Source: Rhodospirillales bacterium (lineage in GTDB: Bacteria > Pseudomonadota > Alphaproteobacteria > Rhodospirillales > WMHbin7). Taken from it: DNA of 64,000 bases. This document shows, piece after piece, positions 8,917 through 17,735 of this stretch. Position numbers and translations under genes: made by a program. The stretch spans positions 23,764 through 87,763 of the forward strand of contig JACRJC010000063.1 of the NCBI GenBank assembly GCA_016215555.1, in the 5' to 3' direction. Position 1 is the stretch's first letter. Every line of letters begins with the position of its first letter. Below the pieces are notes generated by a model that saw nothing but the letters and a program-made list of their open reading frames with translations, was not told the origin of the DNA and did not search any database.

Positions 8917-10981
8917 TTGGCGCCTCGATCAGGGCTTCTACTTGAACGAGATTGCTGTTGAAGGCCGAACCGCCCCCCATGTCTGCGGGAAAATCCGGCG
9001 TCGTGCAATTGGCGTTGCCCCCATCCGGATAATGCCGGCTCCACCACTGGCCTTGACTTACGACAACGCTTGGCAAAACCCCTTCGTCAATCCGCGCCCA
9101 CAGAACGCAGCTTCCCCGCTCATTGAAGACCCGCACGGTCTCGTCATCGTGAATTCCCCGCTCTTTTGCATCCAAGGGATGAATTCGCAGCGTTGGGCGG
9201 TTTTCTGATGCCAGGGCGCCTGCCTTGTCCGCGTAGGCCGCATTCAGAAAAGAATGGCCCGACGGCGTGAGAAATGTGAGCGGATAACGGCTGTACAGCC
9301 CTGGCGTTGACTCGCTGCTTTCCCTGGGCGGAACATAAACCGGCAAGGGATCGACGCCATTTTCCTGCATTGACCGGGAATAGAATTCCACTTTTCCCGA
9401 AGGCGTTGGAAAACGGCCGCGCGCGAAATCTGCCTGCTCGGGATTGGGGTTAGCCGCCATCCAGCCATACTTGTCCAGCTTATCCAATGTAATGCCATGA
9501 ATGGCTGGGTGATCCAGGCCCAGCAGTTCCTCGATCACGTCCCAATCTCTTTGGAGAAAACAGGGCTCCTTGAATTCCAGAGCAGCCGCTAGCTCCTTGA
9601 ACACGTCGAGATTCGACTTGCATTCACCCAAGGGTTCGATCGCCTTGCGGTTCAGCAGCAGGCTTGGACTGTAATAGGAATAAAGCAAATCCGTCTGCTC
9701 AAACTGGGAGGTTGCGGGCAGCACGATGTCGGCATAGCGCGCGGTGTCGGTGAGAAATAGTTCATGGACTACCGTGAACAGGTCTTCGCGCGACAGACCT
9801 CGACGCAGACGGTTCTGATCGTACAGAACCGAGGCTGGATTGCCGTTATAGACATAAAGGCTTTGGATATCGTCTCGCCGGCCTTCCAGCAGGCGGGCCA
9901 AATGGATCATATTGTACCCAGCCGGTGGATTAGGGCGCATTTCCTCGCCGCTCAGCGCGTGCCAATCGGCCGGGAACACCGTCGATGTCGGGAAATAGAC
10001 GCCGCCACAGGGATGGCGCCACGCGCCGACAAGAGCCGGCAGGCAGGCGATTGTTCTGACCGTCATGCCGGAATTCGAGTGGCGCTGGCAACCGGGACCA
10101 ATATAGATGAAGCTTGGCTTGAGATTGGCGTACAGCCTGGCGAAATCACGAATATCCCGCGACTTGATTCCCGTCAGTGTTTCAACGCGTTCGGGTGGAT
10201 AGTCTTCAATGCGCTTTTCAAGCTCTTCGAACCCGATCGTCGCCAGCTTGACGTATTCCTGATCGTAAAGCTTTTCCTTGATGATGACGTGCATGAGACC
10301 AAGCGCCAAGGCTCCGTCGCTGCCGGGCCTTGGTTGCAGAAAGATATCGCTGTTGTCGCCGGTGCGGACGGGATTGACGGCAACATGCCTCGCGCCATTT
10401 AACCGCGCCCGCTTGAAAAATGTTTGCTGATGAATGTTGGTCGATGCCGCATTCAGTCCCCAGGAAATTAATAGTTTGGCGTCATTTATATTGGTGGGAT
10501 CGGCGCCAACGGAGGTTCCCATTGTGTAGCGGTACCCGGTGCGCCCCGCCTTTGTGCAAATGGTGCGAACCAGTTGCAATGTCCCCAGGCGGTTAAAGAA
10601 GCGCTTGCCCGAGATATCTCCATGAACCAGACCCTCCGTCCCTGATCCGCAGAAGGGAAGAATGGCGTGAGGAGACGATTCGCTTATGATCCTTCGCCAG
10701 CGGCGAGCGATTGTTGCAATCGCCTCGTCCCAGGAAATGCGGTCGAACTTTCCCGATCCTTTGGGGCCGCTGCGGCGTAGGGGATAGTGCAACCGGTCGG
10801 AAGCGTACACACGTTCCTGGATATTCGTCATCTTACGACAAAGAAAACCTTGTGTAACTGGGTGCTCGGGGTTTCCTTCAACCAGTTTTAATTTTCCGTT
10901 TTCGACATGAGACAAGATGCTGCACGTATCTGCGCAGTCGTGCGGACAAACGCTATGGACGATGGAACTCCCTGAACCCAC
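8903..10981 (-). CDS. cytoplasmic molybdopterin oxidoreductase (DMSO reductase superfamily)
   Basis: A 692-residue bis-MGD enzyme. An N-terminal [4Fe-4S] motif uses Cys12, Cys16, Cys20 and Cys48 (CPHDCADTC ... FLCRK). The likely molybdenum ligand is Cys142 in RTICTKAG. The C-terminal molybdopterin-dinucleotide domain is present (LTFLTPSGHSFLNAAY onward). There is no Tat signal, so it is presumably cytoplasmic, unlike Nap, TMAO or DMSO reductases. No electron-transfer subunit (FeS or membrane) accompanies it, so its partner is unknown. It is the first gene of the minus-strand operon, and an FNR-type palindrome lies 74 bases upstream, suggesting anaerobic expression. It could be a reductase, a hydroxylase or a non-redox hydratase-like member. 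Confidence 0.9.
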   Translation of the reverse strand: MGSGSSIVHSVCPHDCADTCSILSHVENGKLKLVEGNPEHPVTQGFLCRKMTNIQERVYASDRLHYPLRRSGPKGSGKFDRISWDEAIATIARRWRRIISESSPHAILPFCGSGTEGLVHGDISGKRFFNRLGTLQLVRTICTKAGRTGYRYTMGTSVGADPTNINDAKLLISWGLNAASTNIHQQTFFKRARLNGARHVAVNPVRTGDNSDIFLQPRPGSDGALALGLMHVIIKEKLYDQEYVKLATIGFEELEKRIEDYPPERVETLTGIKSRDIRDFARLYANLKPSFIYIGPGCQRHSNSGMTVRTIACLPALVGAWRHPCGGVYFPTSTVFPADWHALSGEEMRPNPPAGYNMIHLARLLEGRRDDIQSLYVYNGNPASVLYDQNRLRRGLSREDLFTVVHELFLTDTARYADIVLPATSQFEQTDLLYSYYSPSLLLNRKAIEPLGECKSNLDVFKELAAALEFKEPCFLQRDWDVIEELLGLDHPAIHGITLDKLDKYGWMAANPNPEQADFARGRFPTPSGKVEFYSRSMQENGVDPLPVYVPPRESSESTPGLYSRYPLTFLTPSGHSFLNAAYADKAGALASENRPTLRIHPLDAKERGIHDDETVRVFNERGSCVLWARIDEGVLPSVVVSQGQWWSRHYPDGGNANCTTPDFPADMGGGSAFNSNLVQVEALIEAPNGCN

Positions 10982-11054
10982 TCCTACTACCTTGCCATTT
11001 CTGAACGATGTACATCCTTACCTAGGCAAATAGCAAAGTTAGCGGGCCAACGTC

Positions 11055-11068
11055 ATGACTTTCGTCAA
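11055..11068 (-). promoter_or_regulatory. FNR/NNR-type box upstream of the molybdoenzyme operon
   Basis: Minus strand TTGAC-GAAA-GTCAT, one mismatch from the palindrome TTGAC-N4-GTCAA. The centre lies about 80 bases before the molybdoenzyme start codon, a reasonable distance for a class II FNR/DNR-type activator site at -41.5 with a short leader. It resembles the sites found at nosZ and at the hemerythrin/NIT sensor in this window. Confidence 0.55.
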
Positions 11069-11356
11069 GTTTTCTGGATGAGAGAAAATTTTCCGAGCAG
11101 ATTCATTACCCACCACTGAATTCTACGACGCTGGCGCACATTGCCGGCACGCCTCAACGCGGGCTCCTTTACCGTCAACTTGCCGCCAGAGATCATCGGA
11201 CTACCGTCTCCGAGTCCGGGATTAGGCCTGCACCGCACAGTAAGAGACATTTCTTCTGCAAACTCAGCGACACTTTCAAAACGACCGCCCAAGCGGGCGA
11301 GTGACGCGCCCGCCCCCGCTTTCATCAGCCATGATCGCAATACCACGACCAGAATC

Positions 11357-11397
11357 TTGACAAATCAACCGCGCCTCCCTAAGTTAGTTAGTGCTTA
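11357..11397 (+). promoter_or_regulatory. sigma-70 promoter and possible TetR operator of the efflux operon
   Basis: TTGACA at 11357-11362, a 17-base spacer and TAAGTT at 11380-11385 form a promoter whose start would lie just before the adaptor gene. The -10 region overlaps TAAGTTAGTTAGTGCTTA (11380-11397), with outer half-sites TAAG/CTTA and internal AGTTAGT repeats. That position suits repression by the TetR protein at the end of the operon. The -10 matches consensus only moderately. Confidence 0.45.
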
Positions 11398-11415
11398 CTG
11401 CTTATGAGGACTCCC

Positions 11416-12348
11416 ATGTGGTTAAAAAGGCGTTCCATCATCATCGCGGCAACGGCCGTGATCGCCCTTACGGGAATTGCCGTTACCCTGAATGCCCGGA
11501 CGAAGGAAGCGGCCCCACCGCCGGTGACCATGCGCCAGAACGCAGGCCAAGTGTATGGGTTGGGAACCGTTGAAGCGAAAACGCTTTCACGTCTGAGCTT
11601 CGAGGTGTCCGGATCCTTGGCCGAACTGGCCGTTGATCAGGGAGACAAGATCCAAGCCGGGCAGATTCTGGCCAAGCTTGATGACCGGCAGCAGCAAGCC
11701 AAGGTGGCTCAGGCCCAGGCGGCGGTCCGGCAGGCCCAGGCTGGGCTGGAACAGGCCCTGAGCCGCCTAGATCGCACGAAGACGTTGCACGTTCAGCGCA
11801 ACAGCGTGAACGAACGACGCCAGGCCCTGGCTCGCCGGGGAACCGTTTCCGTCGAAGCCGCCGAGGAGGCGCTGGCGAATTCCTCTACGGCAAATGCCGA
11901 CGTCAAAGTGGCGCAAAGCGATATCGAGGCGGCCCGCGGAGGAGTGGATGCCGCCAGGGCTCTTTTGCAACTGGAGCAGGCCATCCTGGGAAAATACGTC
12001 CTAACCGCTCCCTATGACGGCATCGTCGTATCACGTGCACTTGAACTGGGAACGACGGCAACGCCAGGCGCCATCGTCTTTACGATCGCCGATCCGGTCA
12101 GCGTCTGGGTGCAAGCCTATATCGACGAGGCCTTGGCGGGAAAGCTGCGAATTGGTCAGAAGACTGAAATCAACCTGCGCTCGCAACCTGAACAAAGACA
12201 TTACGGGCGGATTATCCGTCTGGACATGGAAAATGATCGCGTTTCAGAAGAACGGCTGGTTCATGTAACCTTTGAGCAGCAGCTATCACCCTTCTTCCTC
12301 GGCGAACAGGCGGAAATCCTGGTCGATACGGCGGGCGAAACCAAATGA
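11416..12348 (+). CDS. periplasmic adaptor (membrane fusion) subunit of an ABC efflux system
   Basis: Start chosen at ATG 11416 because GAGGA lies five bases upstream; an in-frame ATG at 11404 lacks a site. The protein has 310 residues. An N-terminal signal anchor (residues 5-25) is followed by a biotinyl-lipoyl-like half (VSGSLAELAVDQGDKIQAGQ), a long coiled coil rich in Ala and Gln (about 90-185), the second lipoyl half (APYDGIVVSRALELG) and a beta-barrel region. This is the HlyD/MacA/DevB architecture. It bridges the inner-membrane ABC transporter to an outer-membrane channel, not encoded here. It overlaps the permease gene by four bases. Confidence 0.9.
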   Translation: MWLKRRSIIIAATAVIALTGIAVTLNARTKEAAPPPVTMRQNAGQVYGLGTVEAKTLSRLSFEVSGSLAELAVDQGDKIQAGQILAKLDDRQQQAKVAQAQAAVRQAQAGLEQALSRLDRTKTLHVQRNSVNERRQALARRGTVSVEAAEEALANSSTANADVKVAQSDIEAARGGVDAARALLQLEQAILGKYVLTAPYDGIVVSRALELGTTATPGAIVFTIADPVSVWVQAYIDEALAGKLRIGQKTEINLRSQPEQRHYGRIIRLDMENDRVSEERLVHVTFEQQLSPFFLGEQAEILVDTAGETK

Positions 12349-13475
12349 ATCTGGCGATCCGCGACATACGTCACCATATGGGGCGATTCGTGCTGACCTG
12401 CCTGGGTTTGGCGCTGCTGCTGGGCGTCGTCGTCTCAATGGTAGGAATTTATCGTGGGCTTGTTTCGGACGCCCTGTCCTTGGTGCGCGCGCCCGCCCCC
12501 GATCTATGGGTTGTCGAGGGTAAAACGCGGGGACCATTCGCGGAAGCCTCGCGCATACCATTCGACATGCGCGACGCCATCGCCCGCATTGACGGCATCG
12601 CCGAAGCAGGCGCGGTTACCTATCAGTCCTTGCAGCTGGAAATCGATGGACGGATCTTGCGGGCATTTGTGGTGGGGTATGAGCCAGGCCGCCCGGGCGG
12701 CCCCGCAAACCTAGCGGAAGGCAGGCCGATTGAACGCAGCCATTTTGAGATCGTTGCCGACCGGCGAACCGGAATACCTCTTGCGGCCAAGTTCAAAATC
12801 GGCGCCGACTGGTTTACCGTGGTCGGCAGAACGGCGGGACAGGTGGATTCCGCGGGCAATCCGACCATCTACATGACTCTCAAGGATGCGCAGAAAATCC
12901 AGTTTCAACAAGAAGGGGCGGCGGCGCGCAATCTGGCGGTCAGGGGCGAAAGCGGCACCCCGAACCAAGTCAACGCCGTCCTGGCCAAGCTGAAGCCCGG
13001 CGTCGATCGCCTTGCCCTCGTCCAGGCGATTGAACGCTGGAAACATCTCTCCGCCATGACGCAGAACGATCAGGAGGCTTTGCTGCTGCAGTCGGTGGTG
13101 GAAAAGGCCAGAAAGCAAATAGGCCTGTTCACGGCGATCCTCCTCGTCGTTTCAACGGTAATCATCGCCTTGATCATTCACACCATGACCCTCGACAAGG
13201 TTCGGGAAATCGCGACCCTTAAGCTGATCGGCGCTCCTGACCGGTCCATCGTTGGGTTGATCCTTCAGCAGGCGCTTGCCATGGGGACGATCAGCTTCTC
13301 GCTTGGCGCCGGTTTGCTTTTCTTGTTGGCCGGACATTTCCCGAGACGGGTCGAAATCTTGCCGGGCGACATCATAGCGCTGGCGTCCGCCGTCGCCCTG
13401 GCTTGCGTTCTGGCAAGCATGCTCGGCGTCCGCCACGCGCTTAAGATTGACCCCGCGCAGGCGTTGGGTGGCTAA
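12345..13475 (+). CDS. FtsX-like ABC transporter permease (MacB/DevC type)
   Basis: A 376-residue membrane protein. A first membrane helix near residues 13-36 is followed by a large periplasmic domain of about 220 residues (MacB_PCD type), then three helices (about 255-278, 300-330 and 340-362). The FtsX signature MTLDKVREIATLKLIGA sits in the cytoplasmic loop and couples to the ATPase. With the adaptor and ATPase genes it forms a DevBCA/MacAB-like exporter, probably for a lipid, peptide or toxic compound; the substrate is not evident. The start overlaps the adaptor stop (ATGA). Confidence 0.9.
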   Translation: MNLAIRDIRHHMGRFVLTCLGLALLLGVVVSMVGIYRGLVSDALSLVRAPAPDLWVVEGKTRGPFAEASRIPFDMRDAIARIDGIAEAGAVTYQSLQLEIDGRILRAFVVGYEPGRPGGPANLAEGRPIERSHFEIVADRRTGIPLAAKFKIGADWFTVVGRTAGQVDSAGNPTIYMTLKDAQKIQFQQEGAAARNLAVRGESGTPNQVNAVLAKLKPGVDRLALVQAIERWKHLSAMTQNDQEALLLQSVVEKARKQIGLFTAILLVVSTVIIALIIHTMTLDKVREIATLKLIGAPDRSIVGLILQQALAMGTISFSLGAGLLFLLAGHFPRRVEILPGDIIALASAVALACVLASMLGVRHALKIDPAQALGG

Positions 13476-13476
13476 A

Positions 13477-14175
13477 ATGAACGAAGCAATCGTGCAGCTA
13501 CGGGGTTTGTCCAAGCATTACGGCGAGGGAACAACCCGCGTCGATGCGCTTAAGGAAGTCGATCTCGACATCTCGGCCGGTTCCGTCGTCGGCCTACTGG
13601 GCCCCAGCGGATCGGGCAAAAGCACCCTGTTGAACCTGATCGGCGCCATCGTCGATCCGTCGGCAGGACTTATCCGTCTTGACGGCGAGTTGGTCTATGA
13701 CGGCCGGTGGATCAGGAAGGATTTGCGCCGTTTGCGGCTTGAAAAGATTGGGTTCATCTTTCAGTTCCACAATCTCATCCCTTTTCTGAATGTCAGCGAG
13801 AACATCGAAATCGTTCTGGAGCTTGCCGGTTACACGCTGGCAGACGCCCGGAAACGGTCGCTGGAACTGCTCGATTACCTTCAAGTTGCCGACAGGGCGC
13901 AAGCCAAACCGTCTCAGCTTTCCGGGGGCCAGGCGCAGCGCGTCGCCATCGCGCGCGCGTTGGCCAACCGCCCCCGCATCATCCTGGCTGACGAGCCGAC
14001 GGCCGCGCTTGATTTCGAGCGGGCAACCATCGTTATCGACCTTCTTCATCGTGTTGCCGACGAACAACATGCCGCCGTTATCGTCGTGACGCATGACGAG
14101 AAAATTATGCCACGCCTTGACGAAATACATGTCCTTCGGGACGGCGCGCTTATGGAAAAGGAAGCCGCAGGATGA
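13477..14175 (+). CDS. ABC transporter ATPase of the LolD/MacB/DevA group
   Basis: Start at ATG 13477, one base after the permease stop. The 232-residue nucleotide-binding subunit has Walker [10 protein letters not shown], the Q loop in FQFHNLIPF, the signature [15 protein letters not shown], Walker B with [11 protein letters not shown] and a switch histidine in VVTHDEKI. It powers the FtsX-like permease encoded just upstream. The stop overlaps the TetR gene start (ATGA), so exporter and regulator are made together. Confidence 0.92.
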   Translation: MNEAIVQLRGLSKHYGEGTTRVDALKEVDLDISAGSVVGLLGPSGSGKSTLLNLIGAIVDPSAGLIRLDGELVYDGRWIRKDLRRLRLEKIGFIFQFHNLIPFLNVSENIEIVLELAGYTLADARKRSLELLDYLQVADRAQAKPSQLSGGQAQRVAIARALANRPRIILADEPTAALDFERATIVIDLLHRVADEQHAAVIVVTHDEKIMPRLDEIHVLRDGALMEKEAAG

Positions 14176-14765
14176 AACGCATCCGCAAAAGCGGCGAAGA
14201 GCGGCGCCTTGAGATTATCGAGGCGACGCTGCGGCTAGCCGCAAAGCACGGACCAGACAGAATTACGGCGGACATCATTGCTCATGAACTTGGGATATCT
14301 CAGCCCGCGATTTTCCGGCACTTCCCCAGGAAAGGCGACATCTGGACAGCCACCATTGGCTGGTTGCAAGAATGCCTGACCGCTTTATGGAACGCTTCCA
14401 TCAACAACGCCTCGCCCGAGGATCGCCTGCCAGCCCTGATCAAGGCGCATTTCGAGTTCATCGAGAACCATCCAGCCCTGCCGCTCGTTCTCTTGTCGTC
14501 AGAGCTTCAAATACGGCACGATGCCATGCGCCACGCCGTAATCGGCCTGATGTCGCTGTTTCATGCAAAGCTTAAAAGAGCCGTGGAGGACGGTCAGGCT
14601 CACGGATGCTATAAGGCTGGCCTGAATTCAACGCAGGCCGCCTGGATGCTAATTGCGCTGATCCAAGGCGTGGCGCTGCGTTGGACGGCGTCACAAGCTT
14701 CATTCAAGATTGTCAAGGAAGGCGTCACGCTTACGTCCATGGCTCTTCAAGGCTTGAAAGGCTGA
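14172..14765 (+). CDS. TetR-family transcriptional regulator
   Basis: A 197-residue one-domain-plus-HTH regulator. The N-terminal TetR helix-turn-helix is clear (RRLEIIEATLRLAAKHG ... ADIIAHELGISQPAIFRHF). The C-terminal ligand domain is hydrophobic and resembles the AefR/YcdC-like subgroup. It is the last gene of the efflux operon, which suggests it represses the operon through the repeat-containing site near 11380-11397 and is released by an exported compound. The ligand is unknown. Confidence 0.9.
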   Translation: MKRIRKSGEERRLEIIEATLRLAAKHGPDRITADIIAHELGISQPAIFRHFPRKGDIWTATIGWLQECLTALWNASINNASPEDRLPALIKAHFEFIENHPALPLVLLSSELQIRHDAMRHAVIGLMSLFHAKLKRAVEDGQAHGCYKAGLNSTQAAWMLIALIQGVALRWTASQASFKIVKEGVTLTSMALQGLKG

Positions 14766-14776
14766 TGCCTGCAGCG

Positions 14777-16840
14777 TCATCCGGCCTTCCTGACGCTCGC
14801 AAGAAAAACCTCGACCTCGCGATTGAGGTTTGAAGCCTGGTTGCCCATATCTCCGGCGGCGGCCAGAACTTGTCCTGCCGCTGCGCCGGTTTCCGTCGCG
14901 GCTTGGCTTACTCCTTTGATGTTGAGCGAAACCTCCTGCGTTCCACTCGATGCTTGCGCGACGCTGCGGGCAATTTCCTGAGTCACCGCCTCCTGCTCCT
15001 CGACCGCAGCGGCGATTGCGGAAGCGATGTCGTTGATCTGCTTGATTGTTGCGCCGATGCTTTCTATAGCTGACACGGCATTGCGCGTTTCTTGCTGTAC
15101 GCTGCCGATTTGTTGGCCGATTTCATCTGTTGCGCGGGCTGTTTGGTTTGCCAAATTCTTTACCTCATTGGCGACCACGGCAAAGCCCTTGCCGGCGTCT
15201 CCGGCTCTTGCCGCTTCGATGGTGGCGTTAAGCGCCAACAGGTTGGTTTGCGAAGCGATGTCGTTAATCAGGTTGACAACCTCTCCGATCCGTTCGGCAG
15301 CCTCAGCAAGGCCCCGCACCATGGCGTTCGCCCTTTCAGCCTCATGAACGGCGCTGCGCGAGATGTTGGCGGAATCCGCAACACGTCCACTGATCTCTCC
15401 GATTGACGCCGACAATTCCTCGGCCGCCGAAGCGACTGTTTGCACATTGGTTGAAGCCTCCTGCGCCGCATTGGCGACGGAAGCGGCTTGCCTTGACGTC
15501 TGCTCGACCGCTGCAGACATGGACTGGGCCGTCGCCTGCAATTGTTGCGCTGCGCCAGCCACCGATTTGACGACGCCAAGGACGCTGCTTTGGAAATTGC
15601 CGGCCAAGTCGAGCATGCCCTGCCGCCGCTCGGTCTCCGCCCGCTTCTTCAACTCTTCCTGTTCGGCAACCAAGCGATGCTTGTCCAGGGCGTTCTGCTG
15701 GAACACCTTGACGGCGCGGGCCATGATGCCGGTTTCGGACCGGCTGTCAGCACCTTCCACAGTCACATCGAGGTTTCCTTCTGACAGCCGGGCCATCACC
15801 TGGGTCAGATGCCCGATAGGCAGGACAATGCTGCGCGCGATCAAAGGCGTCATGATGGCCAGGACAACTAAGGTTGCGGCTAGGGCGGCCAAAGCCATTG
15901 TGAGCGCCGCCGCCGCCTCCCTCTTGACACTCGCAGCCAAGTCCATGAGACCGGTCGCGCTTCGATCTTCAACGCCCTTCAGCAAGTCGATGCGCTTGCT
16001 TGATTGCTGGAACCATTCCGCCGCCTTCAATTCAAGCGCCGTACCATTGACCGCATTGTCAAGGGCAGCCTTGCGGAATTTGGCAACCGCTGCCGCCGCG
16101 TCGGAAGTCAATGTCTTATCCAGGGCGTCAACTTCCTCGGGCCGGGCCAACCCGCGGAAACCGATGAAGTAAGCCTCCTGCGATGAAATGAGCCCTAGGA
16201 AGCGTTCAATCAAGTCAGGCGCGAATCTGCCGGAGGCAAAGCCAGAGGCCCCAACGGCACGTTCCTGTCCAGCGCTCTCCTTTCCTCGCATTAAGCTGAG
16301 ATGGGCCGTAATGGAAGAAGCGATCTGCGGGTTTGCGCTCAAGCGAGACATGGCGCCGACAACATCAAGGTATCTGCCGATGGCTTGCGTGTAGGCGGCT
16401 GCCGCTTGCGATGCGTCCAGCGACAAGGCATCGACGGCTGCTCTTCCAGCAATAGTCTTTTCAAGTCCTGCCTTCGCGTCAGCCATCGTCTTTCTTAATC
16501 CCGCGTCGGCCGCTTCAACACCTCCATCATTTCCAAGCATATTCAAATTCTTGACCGCTGCCTCCGTACCCATCCGTTGAGTCCTAAGCTCTTCGCCGAA
16601 TAGGGCCCCTTTACTGGATAGAAATGTCGCGGATGCACCTCGTTCACGTTGCAATTCATGCACCAGAGCGCTGACTTGTATGACGTATCTTCCGGCTTTC
16701 TCGGCGGTTTCCGCTTCGCTCCATTCAGCAGCCTTCTGCAGGGCCGCCCAGGCCCCGAAGGTCAGCATGGCGACCACGGGCAATGTCAACGCTAAATACA
16801 AGCGTGAACCAATTCTCAGATTGCGCAGGTGAAAGCTCAT
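14777..16840 (-). CDS. methyl-accepting chemotaxis protein with a NIT (nitrate/nitrite-sensing) domain
   Basis: Start chosen at ATG 16838-16840 (MSFHLRNLRIG), with GGGAG just upstream; 687 residues. A first membrane helix (about 13-35) is followed by a periplasmic helical domain with the NIT signature LVHELQRERGASATFLSSKG, a second helix (about 305-330), a HAMP segment and the signalling domain. The hairpin tip is conserved (NLLALNATIEAARAGDAGKGFAVVANEVKNLA). NIT domains are associated with nitrate and nitrite. It lies 57 bases after nosY on the same strand, so it may be read from the nos transcript and steer cells toward nitrogen oxides. Confidence 0.9.
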   Translation of the reverse strand: MSFHLRNLRIGSRLYLALTLPVVAMLTFGAWAALQKAAEWSEAETAEKAGRYVIQVSALVHELQRERGASATFLSSKGALFGEELRTQRMGTEAAVKNLNMLGNDGGVEAADAGLRKTMADAKAGLEKTIAGRAAVDALSLDASQAAAAYTQAIGRYLDVVGAMSRLSANPQIASSITAHLSLMRGKESAGQERAVGASGFASGRFAPDLIERFLGLISSQEAYFIGFRGLARPEEVDALDKTLTSDAAAAVAKFRKAALDNAVNGTALELKAAEWFQQSSKRIDLLKGVEDRSATGLMDLAASVKREAAAALTMALAALAATLVVLAIMTPLIARSIVLPIGHLTQVMARLSEGNLDVTVEGADSRSETGIMARAVKVFQQNALDKHRLVAEQEELKKRAETERRQGMLDLAGNFQSSVLGVVKSVAGAAQQLQATAQSMSAAVEQTSRQAASVANAAQEASTNVQTVASAAEELSASIGEISGRVADSANISRSAVHEAERANAMVRGLAEAAERIGEVVNLINDIASQTNLLALNATIEAARAGDAGKGFAVVANEVKNLANQTARATDEIGQQIGSVQQETRNAVSAIESIGATIKQINDIASAIAAAVEEQEAVTQEIARSVAQASSGTQEVSLNIKGVSQAATETGAAAGQVLAAAGDMGNQASNLNREVEVFLASVRKAG

Positions 16841-16897
16841 ATCTCCCTCCCCTCGAATTTCGTCCGATGACCTCCTCTGGCGCAGACCCATTTAGAT

Positions 16898-17731
16898 TTA
16901 TGGCAAATCATTACGCTGAAAGAGGAAGCAACCCAATGCGGCAGACAAGGTACCAAGAATAGCTGGGTAGAGGATCGCAAAGGCTAGGTATCCCCACCGC
17001 CCCAGCGAGTCCAGAATGACATAGGCCGCAGGCCCAAGAACAACCATCTGCGGATCGAAAAGCAAGATGGCCGCCGTCCTGAATGACTGAAGCGGATTTA
17101 GAAGGGCGACTCCGACGATCAACTCGAAAGGCAGGCTTTCCCGGATCATCACGCCAAGGAACAACAGGTCGAGAAACAGCAGCAGGACAAGCCACAGAAG
17201 GAACGCGCCCGTTTGCGCGACGTCTGGCGTGCGGGCAACGGTCGAGATCAGCATGCCGAATCCCAGGAAGGCCCAGGACAGGGAAACCAACAGCAGCGTG
17301 TACAGCAAGAAAAGCTCCCAATCGAGCCCGATGCGCCTATAGAGCGACCACAGCGCCGCTCCCAGCATGGCCAGGAAGACCGGCAGGAAAATCACCAGGA
17401 AGCGGCCAAGCATCTTTCCCCAGAACCAAGATTTCAACGGAACCGGTAGAGACAGCATGTATTCGTAGACGCCGGCCTCGCGGTCGCCGGCCACGGAACG
17501 AACGGTGGTGATCAGAACGAAGACCGGCAGGATGGCCACGCATAATTGAATGTAGGTGACCAGCAGCCTGGAAAGACCCGTGAAGCCAAGCACGCGCGAT
17601 TCGGTCAGGCCGAAAACGAACAGCAGGACGATGAGGCCGCCGAAAACAAGGGAATAGAAGAGAAACCAGCGAGCTCTGAGGCTTTCGGCGATGTCCAGGC
17701 GAGCTGTGAGCAAAAGCGATTTCATCGGCAT
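16898..17731 (-). CDS. nosY: ABC-type permease NosY for NosZ copper-site maturation
   Basis: A 277-residue protein with about six membrane helices and the ABC-2 permease pattern (SVAGDREAGVYEYMLSLPV near residue 80, typical of NosY). It pairs with the NosF ATPase and periplasmic NosD in the complex that helps build the CuZ centre of nitrous oxide reductase. An ATG two codons downstream (MKSLLL) is an alternative start. It is the last nos gene proper, four bases after nosL, and is followed by the NIT chemoreceptor. Confidence 0.92.
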   Translation of the reverse strand: MPMKSLLLTARLDIAESLRARWFLFYSLVFGGLIVLLFVFGLTESRVLGFTGLSRLLVTYIQLCVAILPVFVLITTVRSVAGDREAGVYEYMLSLPVPLKSWFWGKMLGRFLVIFLPVFLAMLGAALWSLYRRIGLDWELFLLYTLLLVSLSWAFLGFGMLISTVARTPDVAQTGAFLLWLVLLLFLDLLFLGVMIRESLPFELIVGVALLNPLQSFRTAAILLFDPQMVVLGPAAYVILDSLGRWGYLAFAILYPAILGTLSAALGCFLFQRNDLP

Positions 17732-17735
17732 AATC

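Larger units (their letters stand above)
10982..11415. other. divergent intergenic region between the molybdoenzyme operon and the efflux operon
   Basis: 434 bases. The left part carries an FNR-type palindrome (11055-11068) and the right part a promoter for the efflux operon (11357-11385). An open frame on the minus strand (11065-11346, 93 codons, GTG start) has no recognisable domain, and its end overlaps the palindrome; I do not call it a gene. The sequence just before the efflux operon contains the repeated motif AGTTAGTTAGT, a possible TetR operator. Confidence 0.5.

Noticed and set aside
11065..11346. A 93-codon minus-strand frame upstream of the molybdoenzyme gene
   Set aside because: GTG start without ribosome site, no family recognised, and its end overlaps the FNR-type box. 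It is described as part of the intergenic region instead.
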